A stretch of 64,000 nucleotides of DNA from Nostoc sp. CHAB 5844. GTDB lineage: Bacteria > Cyanobacteriota > Cyanobacteriia > Cyanobacteriales > Nostocaceae. The position numbers were made by a program, and so were the translations under genes. The notes under the pieces were generated by a model. It saw only the letters and a list, made by a program, of their open reading frames with translations. It searched no databases and was not told where the DNA came from. The stretch spans positions 42,442-106,441 of the forward strand of contig NZ_JAIVFW010000020.1 of the NCBI RefSeq assembly GCF_020829595.1, given 5' to 3'. Shown piece by piece: positions 27,699 to 37,254 of this stretch. The first letter of the stretch is position 1. Each line of letters starts with the position of its first letter.

Positions 27699-30686
27699 TC
27701 AAGACACTATGATGCCTGCCCCTGGGGTTGTTGGAATTGCACCCATATCTTTTAAGATATTGACAGTAATTTGCTGAGCGCGGATATCTTCGCGTGGTGT
27801 TATAACACTATCACTGTCTAATCCCCATGCCCACTGAATAGAACCAGTTGCGAAGACTTTGGCTCCATTAGCAGTAGTGTAGCGGACAGCATTTGATATT
27901 TGATAATCAGTTCCTGGAGGAACATCGGTATCTATATTTTGTGGATCAACTGGTGATTGTGACAAAACAACTAACCCATTTGGGCTAGCACCATTGTTAA
28001 TCACTGCATCCCATTCAAAACCAACCAACAGTGGTATTGAATCACCATCTTCTAGCCCTGTGTGGGCATAGTAAGGGTCGGTACTGTTTGTTACCACAAA
28101 ATCATAACCAGCATATACAGAATCGCGATCGCCTGTGTACATCACACCTAGCAGAGCATTTTCCGGTTTATTGTTTTGTGGACTGCGGAATTTGTTAGTT
28201 GGAGCGACTGAATCTTGATCCCAGTTATCTTTGTAACATGCCATTACCCGATTAGCCTGACCAGTACTTGAGTTGTCAAACCGCACCCGCCAATAACAAG
28301 TATTGGCTGAGAAAAAGGTTAAATTTATCGCTTGACTACCATCACGGGCTTGTTCAACATGATTCCGTGCTTCCATTGACCAATACTCATCATGACCAAC
28401 CGACATAAATATCTTGTGCTGCTGTAGTAATGCCGAATTAGAGTGTACATCCATGTTAGTAACGTATGCAACGTCATAACCTTGGGACTCTAACCAGCGC
28501 ACCATGTTATATTCCCAACGCAAAAGATTGTTAAACTCACCAGTTTGTGTAGTTGTTTGTGAGAATGGCAGATCGTAAGAGACTTTAAATGCTCTTTGAC
28601 CTCCAGTACTATTAAAAGCATACAAACTGTAACCACTACTGTTGCTATAAGCTAAGTAGGTTGTAAAACTACTTTGAAACAAGATATCAGCATTACTACT
28701 GTCATCACGCACAACAAACCACACCTGTGATTGCTTGCCAGTTGCCTGATAAGTTAGTTTGGCAATATACAAACCACTCGTCCAATTGCTACCAACGTTT
28801 ACAGTGTAAGAAGTTGACCAATTAGCCTCTCCAAGACGAGTACTCGTCTCTGTGATTGTGAAAGCAGGTTGGGTAATTCCATTCAGCGAACCACTGCTGG
28901 TAATTAGCCGCCCTCCAGTACCGCCATAGTAACCTAAACGATAGATATCTATATTAAATGCCCCAGGTGTTGCTACGGAAACTTTAATCCCCAAGCTACT
29001 ACCTTTGTTGATGCTAGTTGCTGTGGCATAGCCAGCAATTTCATTGTTGTTTGCTTGGTTGGTGATCTTCCAATTTGTAGTGCCAGGTTTTTGATTTTCA
29101 AGGACAATAGGATTGCTATTTGCTGGCAGTGCTGTAGCAGTAAAGTAGACACTACCTATCCCAGAGGCAGTGGCAGTAACCAAAGTACCGTTATTGGCAC
29201 CACTAGGTATAGCTCCTAATGTCAGCGTTGTGCTTGCTTGACCATTAGCATTGGTAACTGCACTAGTAGGTGAAACAGAACCACCACCACTGGTAACGGC
29301 AAAGTTAACTGTGACCCCTGATTGAGGATTGCCGGAAGTGTTATTAACTTGAACTACCAAATTATTGGGTAAAGTACTACCTACAATACCACTTTGATTA
29401 TCACCACTCACTTTAATCAAGGTACTACCAGCTGAAAACCTAATGTCGCGGAAATAGTTACTGTTGCGATAGGAACTAGTCGGAAAATTATTTGGGCTAC
29501 CAAATACGCCATTGTTACCATCAGCAACTGATCTTAGAGGCCCATTGACAATTGGACTAGCTAATTGATCGTAGGTAATGGAGAAATTACTATTGCAATT
29601 AACGGAAACTACGTAAACTTTATTAGCTTCAATAACTAGTGGCTCTGCCAAATTCTGTTCCTGCCAACCTGATACACTTTCATTTGTGAAAGTCACAGTT
29701 GCTAAAGCTGGGCCGCCAGTTCCTGCCCAAATTTTCCCTATATGAGTACCCGTTTCACTAGGAGGTTTTAAGAACCTAATTGCTGTAATCTTACCTGCTG
29801 CGGTACTGATAAACTTCATACCGAGTTCATAAGATGTACCGTCACTAGCATCTGCAATACCCGGAGTTTGATTGGTTAATATCGTCAGACTATCGTTTTG
29901 GACTACTGGATTAGCAGTTGCCGTGAAGGTGACGCTACCTATCCCAGATGCTGTTGCTGTCACTGTATTTGTTACCGGATCTGTAGCACCAGAAGCTGCT
30001 CCTAAAGTTAGGACAGTACTTGCTTGACCACTAGCATTAGTAACTGCACTAGTAGGCGACACCGAACCACCACCGCTAGTAACGGCAAAGTTGACTGTAA
30101 CTCCTGATTGAGGATTACCGCTACCATCTTTGATTTTGACAACCAAAGGATTAGGTAAGGCTGTTCCTGCTGTACCTGTTTGATTATCACCTCCTACCTT
30201 AGTAATAGTAGATACAGCATTGACATTGAAGACAATGTCACGAAAATAGTTGCTATTCCTGTAAGAATTGGTAGGAAAATTACCTGCACTACCAAATACA
30301 CCATTGTTACCGTCTGCAACAGAACTGAGACTACCATTGACAATTGAGTTTTGCAGTTGATCGTAAGTGATTGGAAAGTGCGTATTACAATTAACACTCA
30401 CCACATAGGTTGTATTAGCTTGAATACTTATTGGTGAGTTAAATAACTGTTCCTGCCAACCTGAGGCAGTCTCATTCGTAAATGTCACAGTTGCTAAAGC
30501 TGGGCCGCCAGTTCCTGCCCAAATTTTGCCGACATGAGTGCCAGTTTCACTAGGAGCTTTATAATACCTAATTCCTGTAATCTGCCCAGCCTGGGTACTG
30601 CGAAACTTCATTCCCAGTTCATAGGAGGTATTGTTGTCACTAGCATTTGCATTATCTGGAATCTGATTTGTAAATATTGTTGCCAT
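27699..30686 (-). CDS. Large surface-type protein: two DUF4082/Ig-like repeats plus an N,N-dimethylformamidase-like C-terminal domain
   Basis: A 995-residue protein. Residues 1-265 and 266-525 are two copies of the same module: a DUF4082-type domain (SYELGMKF, then KIWAGTGGPALATVTFTNE) followed by an Ig-like Big_1-type domain (GNPQSGVTVNFAVTSGGGSV). The repeat period is 264 codons. Residues from about 530 onward (VLENQKPGTTNWKITNQANN, then YVTNMDVHS and MSVGHDEYWS near 765-790) match the C-terminal domain of the N,N-dimethylformamidase large subunit family. No Sec or Tat signal is visible, so export would need another route. DUF4082 domains accompany carbohydrate-associated surface proteins, so matrix binding or processing is plausible. 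Confidence 0.82.
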   Translation of the reverse strand: MATIFTNQIPDNANASDNNTSYELGMKFRSTQAGQITGIRYYKAPSETGTHVGKIWAGTGGPALATVTFTNETASGWQEQLFNSPISIQANTTYVVSVNCNTHFPITYDQLQNSIVNGSLSSVADGNNGVFGSAGNFPTNSYRNSNYFRDIVFNVNAVSTITKVGGDNQTGTAGTALPNPLVVKIKDGSGNPQSGVTVNFAVTSGGGSVSPTSAVTNASGQASTVLTLGAASGATDPVTNTVTATASGIGSVTFTATANPVVQNDSLTILTNQTPGIADASDGTSYELGMKFISTAAGKITAIRFLKPPSETGTHIGKIWAGTGGPALATVTFTNESVSGWQEQNLAEPLVIEANKVYVVSVNCNSNFSITYDQLASPIVNGPLRSVADGNNGVFGSPNNFPTSSYRNSNYFRDIRFSAGSTLIKVSGDNQSGIVGSTLPNNLVVQVNNTSGNPQSGVTVNFAVTSGGGSVSPTSAVTNANGQASTTLTLGAIPSGANNGTLVTATASGIGSVYFTATALPANSNPIVLENQKPGTTNWKITNQANNNEIAGYATATSINKGSSLGIKVSVATPGAFNIDIYRLGYYGGTGGRLITSSGSLNGITQPAFTITETSTRLGEANWSTSYTVNVGSNWTSGLYIAKLTYQATGKQSQVWFVVRDDSSNADILFQSSFTTYLAYSNSSGYSLYAFNSTGGQRAFKVSYDLPFSQTTTQTGEFNNLLRWEYNMVRWLESQGYDVAYVTNMDVHSNSALLQQHKIFMSVGHDEYWSMEARNHVEQARDGSQAINLTFFSANTCYWRVRFDNSSTGQANRVMACYKDNWDQDSVAPTNKFRSPQNNKPENALLGVMYTGDRDSVYAGYDFVVTNSTDPYYAHTGLEDGDSIPLLVGFEWDAVINNGASPNGLVVLSQSPVDPQNIDTDVPPGTDYQISNAVRYTTANGAKVFATGSIQWAWGLDSDSVITPREDIRAQQITVNILKDMGAIPTTPGAGIIVS

Positions 30687-30958
30687 AGTTGAATTTGGTG
30701 TGATTTAAAATTTACTATTAGTGTCAAAGTGAGCTTGACTATCCGTATTACTGTTTGTTACTGTCAAAGTAATTTTAATTACTCATAGTCTGTTTCCTCA
30801 AAAATCTTCAAAAGAATAATCATCTGAGCGATGTATCTTTCATAAAAAGAAATACAAGCAAGAAATGCTAGATTCCATAAATGGATTCCTATTTATGTAG
30901 CGATAGGCATAACAGTTTTAATTAAATGTCAATTATTTTTAATTCTTGAACTGCATAA

Positions 30959-32734
30959 TTATTTTGACACCTGAGATTGATATATACGAATGTCACCTTC
31001 ATCTAAAGAAAAAGTCTGAATCAATTTATGTTGCTGGGTAATCCATTTGTCAACTAGAGGGTTAAATTCAGCATAGCTTTGATAACCCCATACTCCAAAA
31101 GAACGGTATACATAAACAATAATTTGAGGAGATTTAGCTCGTAAATGCTCCAGAAAATGCTGTTCTTCTTGAGCATCTCCTAGGGTTACTGGCAAAAAGG
31201 TCAGTTCTCGACTTGGTGAATGAGTCGCAGTGAGGAAATTGAGAATATTGCCTTCTGGCAAGACCAACACAGATTTAGCACCAGATGCATTGATAGTTTT
31301 GATAGTCTGGTTTAAAGCACTAGCAACAATAGCATTGTTAGCATGAAATGTTCCATAGGGGGAATTAACTATATGTTGATATTGGATTAATGTACTATTT
31401 ATATTAATCAGACTACCTAGTAATATACAGACGAGTAGACAACGGTAGATAACCCATCTGAATTTTTTAGCAAAATAATAAAGCAATGTGAACAATAAAA
31501 TAATTACTGGTACAGCATACAGTCCATAGAAATTAATGTAGAATCCCCAACGAGCATTAAGTAATAATGCAAGAATAATTAATGATACTAACAAAGTAGT
31601 ATTTTGATTTTGAGGAAGCTTGCAACAAATTAGAGCTAACCATACTCCAGCAATTGGGAGCAACCAAGATATATTTTGTAGCGGATGAAAAAGAACGTGT
31701 TGCCTTCCTAAAAATAGGAAAAATACCCATTTAGCTAAACTTAAACCTCCCCAAGCTAAAGCTACACTTGCTGTCAACTCAACTATAGATTTAAGCCATT
31801 GAGGAATAGTTATAAATTTTAAGTTTGCTGCCCAGTGGGCAGTAAATACTGCTACAGAGACCACTAATAAGCCACCAAAAAAGGCTTTAGAATTAGCTAA
31901 CCAAATGGATATACTTTTAATAGGAGAAACTTGAAAAGAAAGGTTGCGTTGCAAGATATTTACTTTAGGAACCGGAAATAATGAAAGGTAAATTTTTTCC
32001 CAAGTAACTGTGTGTGCAAGCACAGCCAACGGCAGGAATAAACAGGCTCCTGCTACTAAGATTACAAGTAAACTACAATTTAATCTATGGCGTAGGTTAT
32101 GAGTAGAATCTAGATTAATAGCAAATAGGATACTACCTAGTACAGATACTCCATATTCTTGTTTTGCTAACCCAGCTAATCCACAAGCGATCGCAGCTAC
32201 TACCAACCATCTCAGTTGCTCTTCACATATGAATAAATCCAGACAAGCGATCGCTATCAAAGACAAAACTATTGCATAAACTGCTCCAAAGCTATAAGGC
32301 ATTATAAAGTTAAATATTCCCGGACCTAAAGCGCAGTAAAGCAACATACATACAGTACAGAGGACTGCCCAATTATTATTGGTTAGTCTTTTTGCCAATT
32401 TATAAAACAGTAATGCTGCTATCAATGATAAACCCACACCCACTGTATAAAAAACTTCCAGCCGATGTCCAAAGATTAGCAGTAGTATGGCATTAGCATA
32501 GTAGGCAAGAGGCCCATAGTAAGTTGCCACATCTCTATAGAGTACTTGCCCATCTGCAAGACGCGCTGAAATTTCAACTTCACGCCCAATATCAATAATA
32601 GGTGTTTCTAACTTGCCCCAATTAACCCAAGTAAGCAGAGAAAAGTACAAGAGTACAGCTACTAACCCAAAGTCAATTTGCAAATAACGATTATTTAGTA
32701 GATGCTGCTTTGCAGCAGATAAATTGATAGACAT
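30959..32734 (-). CDS. Polytopic membrane glycosyltransferase-like protein (GT39/ArnT-like)
   Basis: About 591 residues from the ATG at 32734. The first loop after helix 1 contains an acidic segment (IIDIGREVEISARLADGQVL) followed by DVATYYGPLAYYANA, the arrangement expected of GT-C enzymes. About twelve hydrophobic segments follow, and then a soluble C-terminal region of about 120 residues on the outside. GT-C enzymes take a sugar from a polyprenyl-phosphate donor on the outer face of the membrane. It sits 11 bp after the FAD oxidoreductase gene. The family is inferred from topology and the acidic loop; the substrate is unknown. Confidence 0.7.
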   Translation of the reverse strand: MSINLSAAKQHLLNNRYLQIDFGLVAVLLYFSLLTWVNWGKLETPIIDIGREVEISARLADGQVLYRDVATYYGPLAYYANAILLLIFGHRLEVFYTVGVGLSLIAALLFYKLAKRLTNNNWAVLCTVCMLLYCALGPGIFNFIMPYSFGAVYAIVLSLIAIACLDLFICEEQLRWLVVAAIACGLAGLAKQEYGVSVLGSILFAINLDSTHNLRHRLNCSLLVILVAGACLFLPLAVLAHTVTWEKIYLSLFPVPKVNILQRNLSFQVSPIKSISIWLANSKAFFGGLLVVSVAVFTAHWAANLKFITIPQWLKSIVELTASVALAWGGLSLAKWVFFLFLGRQHVLFHPLQNISWLLPIAGVWLALICCKLPQNQNTTLLVSLIILALLLNARWGFYINFYGLYAVPVIILLFTLLYYFAKKFRWVIYRCLLVCILLGSLININSTLIQYQHIVNSPYGTFHANNAIVASALNQTIKTINASGAKSVLVLPEGNILNFLTATHSPSRELTFLPVTLGDAQEEQHFLEHLRAKSPQIIVYVYRSFGVWGYQSYAEFNPLVDKWITQQHKLIQTFSLDEGDIRIYQSQVSK

Positions 32735-32745
32735 ATTTATCAACT

Positions 32746-34050
32746 CTATAATGCTGGCATTAGCTTTGTTATAAATTGGTCTACATGTTTTACTACTGTA
32801 TTATTATTAAGCGTATCATTGACAAATTGTGATGTATTAAGTACAAAAAAATCATTGTGTTCACTCACTATTCTTGGCACCAAATTGGAATAGTTTAAAA
32901 CCTGTAATGGTTGCATTTTTTGAGCGCGATTAATATAGGTTGATACTATATCATTAGTTTTAAGCTCAGGAAAGATTAAACGTATTCCTTGAAAAAATAG
33001 CTTTTGCAACTCTTCGTCCGATTGACGTAACAAAGGATCATTTGAATGCACATATTTAGGTAAATATGTAATATGTAATCCTGCTGTTTCCTTTAAAGAC
33101 ACTAAATTACTCATCCCAAGTATCCCTGTAAAAGGAATACATTGATCTGCTAAATTTACTATATAATAGGGAACTAAAGCTTTACGGGTAATCAATACCA
33201 TGCATATAACACCTAAATATTCTACTGTGTTTTCTATATGCGCTATTTCTACTAAACTTGAATCAGTAACTTTTTGCAGTATGTTTACAGGACCAGTAAA
33301 AATTACTTTGTCAAAATGTTCTTTTTGATTATTGTATTCAACCCAAATACCACCATTGGTATGAGATGCAATGTATTCGACTGTAGCACCAGTGCGAACA
33401 TCACTACCAGCAAGGCGAATTAATTCTTCTAATCTGTCAAAAACTGTTTTGTAACCACCTTCAACATAACCCAGTTGTTCTTTATGTAATGAAGAATCAC
33501 GGGCTGAAAACAGGCGTTTTATATACGACCAAATAAAGACAGCAGAGACACGCTTATAGTTATCTCCTAATTTTGCTAATAGTAAAGGTTTCCATAGCTT
33601 TTCGTATGTATTTTTACCTGAAAGTTTCAAAAGCCAATCTTCAACAGGGATTTTTTCTAGTCTGCGCCACTTGTTAATCCGGGAACCATACAAGAGAGTG
33701 ATAGCCAACCGCAGCTTTCCAATAATAGTCAATGGCGGAAACAGCAAAAATTCCAGAGTATTGCTAATAGAATACAATTTTTTATCTATGTAACATCCTG
33801 TTAGAGTTGGATGCCAACGTAGCTTGTCACCAAGCCCGATATCTCTAATAAATTTAATTAGATGAGCATCTGATGGTAGGATGACGTGATAAAAACGATC
33901 CCAAATAAAGGCACCGTAATCATGATAGGTGGTGAGTCCGCCAAGTTGCTGGTTACTCTCAAAAACAGTTACTTTATGACCTTGTTGCGAAAGCCTGTAG
34001 GCTAACGCTAAACCCATCATACCGCCACCGACAATCCCAATATTCATCAT
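32746..34050 (-). CDS. FAD/NAD(P)-dependent amine-oxidase-type oxidoreductase
   Basis: About 434 residues. The ADP-binding motif is MNIGIVGGGMMGLALAYRLS at the N-terminus, followed by VTVFESNQQLGGL, the usual FAD-binding continuation in this superfamily. The start is one of two adjacent ATG codons (34050 or 34047); the eight codons upstream are unlikely. This group (protoporphyrinogen-oxidase-like) commonly appears beside polyprenyl-phosphate sugar transferases in polysaccharide loci, but its reaction there is not established. Neighbours are the ArnT-like gene downstream and the SDR upstream. Confidence 0.82.
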   Translation of the reverse strand: MMNIGIVGGGMMGLALAYRLSQQGHKVTVFESNQQLGGLTTYHDYGAFIWDRFYHVILPSDAHLIKFIRDIGLGDKLRWHPTLTGCYIDKKLYSISNTLEFLLFPPLTIIGKLRLAITLLYGSRINKWRRLEKIPVEDWLLKLSGKNTYEKLWKPLLLAKLGDNYKRVSAVFIWSYIKRLFSARDSSLHKEQLGYVEGGYKTVFDRLEELIRLAGSDVRTGATVEYIASHTNGGIWVEYNNQKEHFDKVIFTGPVNILQKVTDSSLVEIAHIENTVEYLGVICMVLITRKALVPYYIVNLADQCIPFTGILGMSNLVSLKETAGLHITYLPKYVHSNDPLLRQSDEELQKLFFQGIRLIFPELKTNDIVSTYINRAQKMQPLQVLNYSNLVPRIVSEHNDFFVLNTSQFVNDTLNNNTVVKHVDQFITKLMPAL

Positions 34051-34092
34051 CTTTAAAATTAGATTTGTAAACACAATTCAATTTGAAGTCAG

Positions 34093-34118
34093 GTGCGTTT
34101 GCTAGATGCGTAACGCAC
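34093..34118. repeat. Short inverted repeat of a common cyanobacterial type
   Basis: GTGCGTT (34093-34099) pairs with AACGCAC (34112-34118) in the 100-bp gap between two cluster genes. The motif resembles the GGTGCGTTACGC-type intergenic palindromes seen often in Nostocales, in a degraded form. Confidence 0.45.
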
Positions 34119-34152
34119 TTGAATTACTTGATATTTGACTTGCAAAAAACTT

Positions 34153-35148
34153 TTAATATTTATATAATCCAAGACAACGCTGCCATTCAATTGTGTGAGA
34201 TAATCCTTCCTCTAAATTAACTACAGCCTTCACACCAAGAATTTGTTCACACTTGCTGCTATCGGGAACACGTCGTCTGACATCTTCATATTTGCGACCT
34301 GTAAAAGATTCATAGGGAATAAACTTCAGCTTGAGTTCTCCTGGCGTATTACTCAGTCGCTTAATAGTTTTAGCTAAATCAAGGATGGTAATTTCATGAT
34401 TGCTACCAATGTTGAAAATTTCCCCATTAGCTTCTGATTTAACAGTTGCAGCATAAATGCCAGCCACAGTATCGCTAACAAAAGTAAAACTGCGGGTTTG
34501 CAACCCATCACCATGAATAGTGATTTCACCATCGTTCAATACTTGTTCTATAAATACTGACTGCGGCCCACCCCACCACGATAAATGATGGCGTGGCCCA
34601 TAGGAACCGAAAAAGCGCAGAAGCACAACGGGAATACCGTAACTGTCTTGGTAAGCAAAAGCTAAATGTTCATCAAATAACTTAGATACTGCATAGCTCC
34701 AACGTGCCACTGTTGATGGGCCAATTACTGAGTTATCTTCTTCGCTAAAGGGGATTTTGGGGTTACGTCCGTATACATCTGACGTAGAAGCTAGAACACA
34801 CTTACAATTTAATTTTTGTGCTAAATCTAAAACATTTTCTGTACCTTGGTAATTGATTTTAAGGGTATCAATGGCTTTGCCGTATCGAGGAATTTTGAAA
34901 GCGGCAAGGTGAACAATGCAATCAATATCATTGCCTAAACTTTCAAATGTACTTTTTTCAGTAACATCTTTTTGCAAAAATTGAAAAGCCTTATTACTAA
35001 AATTATGGGAAATATTTTCTAATTTACCCATCGAGAGATTATCAATACCAATAACTTCATGATCTGATGCCAAGAGCTTATCTAATAAATGGGAGCCTAG
35101 AAACCCTGCAACTCCTGTTACTAAAATTTTTCGAGGTGATTGATTCAT
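34153..35148 (-). CDS. NAD-dependent nucleotide-sugar epimerase/dehydratase (extended SDR)
   Basis: A 331-residue protein. KILVTGVAGFLGSHLLDKLL at residues 7-26 is the NAD-binding motif. The acid-base pair lies in RWSYAVSKLFDEHLAF (Y-x3-K) near residue 151, and an ST pair precedes it in LASTSDVYG. The C-terminal half has TFVSDTVAGIYAA, as in UDP-glucose epimerases and UDP-xylose synthases. It makes or interconverts a nucleotide sugar for the cluster. The exact reaction (4-epimerase, 4,6-dehydratase or decarboxylase) cannot be decided by eye. Confidence 0.87.
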   Translation of the reverse strand: MNQSPRKILVTGVAGFLGSHLLDKLLASDHEVIGIDNLSMGKLENISHNFSNKAFQFLQKDVTEKSTFESLGNDIDCIVHLAAFKIPRYGKAIDTLKINYQGTENVLDLAQKLNCKCVLASTSDVYGRNPKIPFSEEDNSVIGPSTVARWSYAVSKLFDEHLAFAYQDSYGIPVVLLRFFGSYGPRHHLSWWGGPQSVFIEQVLNDGEITIHGDGLQTRSFTFVSDTVAGIYAATVKSEANGEIFNIGSNHEITILDLAKTIKRLSNTPGELKLKFIPYESFTGRKYEDVRRRVPDSSKCEQILGVKAVVNLEEGLSHTIEWQRCLGLYKY

Positions 35149-35204
35149 AAAACTTTTCTGTTTTAAATCTAAAATTTATCTGTAATAAACAGTGGTAGGC
35201 ATGA

Positions 35205-35561
35205 TTATTTTTGGACGACGAGAATGACACCAGAGACAATAATGGCAATTCCTATCCATTGACTCAATACAACGTTTTCACGTAGAAAATAATAAGATGC
35301 TAAAGGTACTAGAGCAAACGTTAATCCTAATGTAGGAAATGCCTGACTAAGAGGAATCGTCCGCAAAACAATTAACCATAAAATAGTTACAACTACATAG
35401 GATACAAACCAAATCCAAAAATAAGGTGAAAATAAAATGTTTTGCATTGGCTTGTTTATCACCTGATTAGTAGTAGCTTGAAATGCATATTTCAGCGATA
35501 ATTGCCCTACTGTACCTAATACAACTACAAGTAATAAAACTAACCAAGGAATTATGTTCAT
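35205..35561 (-). CDS. Small DMT-family transporter, ArnE/ArnF-like
   Basis: A 118-residue, four-helix protein from the ATG at 35561 (the seven codons before it are not needed). GQLSLKYAF in helix 1, then LRTIPLSQAFPTLGLTFALV in the middle, and IAIIVSGVILVVQK at the end are features of the small multidrug resistance-like subgroup that includes ArnE and ArnF. Those proteins move undecaprenyl-phosphate-linked monosaccharides across the inner membrane as a pair. The partner gene ends 33 bp upstream, so the two very likely form a heterodimer. Confidence 0.82.
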   Translation of the reverse strand: MNIIPWLVLLLVVVLGTVGQLSLKYAFQATTNQVINKPMQNILFSPYFWIWFVSYVVVTILWLIVLRTIPLSQAFPTLGLTFALVPLASYYFLRENVVLSQWIGIAIIVSGVILVVQK

Positions 35562-35594
35562 CAGCAAATACCTTCTATGCAATTAACCATAGAT

Positions 35595-35999
35595 TTAGCT
35601 AATGTCTTTCTTCATATGTGTGCGATTACTCAGTGGCAGAGCAACTAAAAGAACACCAAGAAAAATTAAAACTATTCCACATACTCTACTAGCTGTAATT
35701 TTTTCACCAAAAAAGTAGTAGGAACCTAATAAAATTCCCACATAATTTAAGCTAGTGAGTGGATAGGCTATACTAAGTTTGACAACTCTCAAGGCAAATA
35801 TCCAATTGACTATTCCCAAACTATAGATAGTTAAAGCTAGTACTAATTGTTGAATAAATGACCAAGTAAAAAGTTCTGTGGCTGTATTGCTCATGGTATG
35901 TTTCATCAGCAACTGACCAATTATGCCAAACCCGATACTGGCAAATAAAGTTGTATATGAAATTAATTTCACACGATAAATTGTTGATTTAGAATTCAT
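35595..35999 (-). CDS. Small DMT-family transporter, ArnE/ArnF-like partner
   Basis: A 134-residue, four-helix protein. GQLLMKHTM in helix 1 and LRVVKLSIAYPLTSLNYVGI in the middle align in order with the neighbouring gene, and IVLIFLGVLLVALPL closes helix 4. It is somewhat longer at the N-terminus than its partner. By analogy with ArnE/ArnF, the pair would flip a polyprenyl-phosphate sugar made by the GT2 enzyme at 25632. The N-terminal residues before helix 1 are basic, which is consistent with a cytoplasmic start. Confidence 0.82.
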   Translation of the reverse strand: MNSKSTIYRVKLISYTTLFASIGFGIIGQLLMKHTMSNTATELFTWSFIQQLVLALTIYSLGIVNWIFALRVVKLSIAYPLTSLNYVGILLGSYYFFGEKITASRVCGIVLIFLGVLLVALPLSNRTHMKKDIS

Positions 36000-36057
36000 C
36001 TACTAGCTCTTACTTGGAGACAAGATTTTACTTTTTTATGAATCAATTCTTGAATGA

Positions 36058-36501
36058 TTAACTCACAAACTCAAAGTCTTTAATGCTGTTATAGCTAATC
36101 AGTTTTGATTGCCTGCGCGTAAACTCTCCAACAGAAGGGTTTCCATGTGGATGTGTAACTCCTGTTACCTGTTGCCAAAGTTCTTGTGGTGCTAGTGAAA
36201 TTTCATAGGTGCGATCGCCGGACTTTTGTATGTAATACCATTTTGTTTGTTGGCATTGTTCACACCAGAATGCTTCTAACCATTCCCCCTCTATAGGAAC
36301 TGCTGTTTGGCTGGCTACTAACATTAATGCATTACGCCGACTCATCCCCCTCTGCTGCAACTGACTTGGTTGGTCAGCAAAAATTTGATATTTCTGACTG
36401 ACGCTATCTATATAGCAGCTGTGAACTGGGCAGTAAATTGCTCTCCTTTTAGAACGCTTCCGATTTCGGTCACACCTTCTCTGCAATTCGGCCTCCCACA
36501 T
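36058..36501 (-). CDS. Zinc-ribbon-like protein of unknown function
   Basis: A 147-residue protein with a basic N-terminus (RRCDRNRKRSKRRA) and cysteine/histidine pairs that could hold one metal: CPVH near residue 24 and CEQC near residue 78. The spacing is like a zinc ribbon, but the pairs are about 50 residues apart. No catalytic motif is recognised. It is the first gene of its group after a 750-bp non-coding stretch, so it may be unrelated to sugar chemistry. A role in nucleic-acid or protein binding is only a guess. Confidence 0.6.
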   Translation of the reverse strand: MWEAELQRRCDRNRKRSKRRAIYCPVHSCYIDSVSQKYQIFADQPSQLQQRGMSRRNALMLVASQTAVPIEGEWLEAFWCEQCQQTKWYYIQKSGDRTYEISLAPQELWQQVTGVTHPHGNPSVGEFTRRQSKLISYNSIKDFEFVS

Positions 36502-37254
36502 TAATGAACTACAAAATAGATAAGGAAGGTTTCGTTGGAGGGACTGAGATCAAAATGACCATCGAAGCCCATCTCCTCAAGATTTAAAATTCGGGTACTA
36601 ATTTAGTTAGACTGTTTCAATTAATACTTTTTCAGTTGATCTAAATCTTGTAACTTAAAAAGGCTTAGAGTAAATTTTTGATTTTACATTTATTAAGCGT
36701 TTTATTACTCAATAATCTAGTGTTGTTGGATGAGATTTTGAAGAGTAAGTAATTTATTAACCTACCTCGCTTGTACGCTATTATAACATGTTTTAAAACG
36801 TTAGTTTTTTTGATAACAAGTTTCTTATAAATTTCAAATAATATTGTTTTTATGATAATTTGGAAATTTCCAAGAAAATATATTATTTTCAATTTATTGA
36901 AAATTTTTGATATCTCTTGATTTCCAAACTATTTAAAAACCACCTATTCTATAGGAAGTGATGAGTGCCGAAGATAAAACCTGTTACTTGATTTTTCTAA
37001 ACAATCAACGATTACGCTAATCTATTTGACGACAGCTATATCTCTAACAAATTTAATTACTTGCTCTCTTCAACTAGATGAATAAGAGCAAGCTATTCAA
37101 TATTATCTTCCTCCTACAATGAAAAGAGAAATGTTAGTTATTCTTAGTAAGTTTATTATCAATAGAACATGAGGAAATTGCTACGATTGCGCTGTTGGAA
37201 GATAGCAATACACTTAATATTTTTATACTGTTAAAATTAAGTGTCCAACAAGGT
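36502..37254. other. 753-bp AT-rich non-coding stretch
   Basis: Only one short frame (36665-36892, minus) is present, and its Lys/Ile/Asn-rich composition fits random AT-rich DNA. One clear 8-bp hairpin (37060-37067 with 37085-37092) is seen. It probably holds promoters for the genes downstream on the minus strand. Confidence 0.6.

Noticed and set aside
36665..36892. 75-residue minus-strand frame in the AT-rich gap
   Set aside because: Lys, Ile and Asn-rich, with no motif and no ribosome site; typical of random AT-rich DNA.
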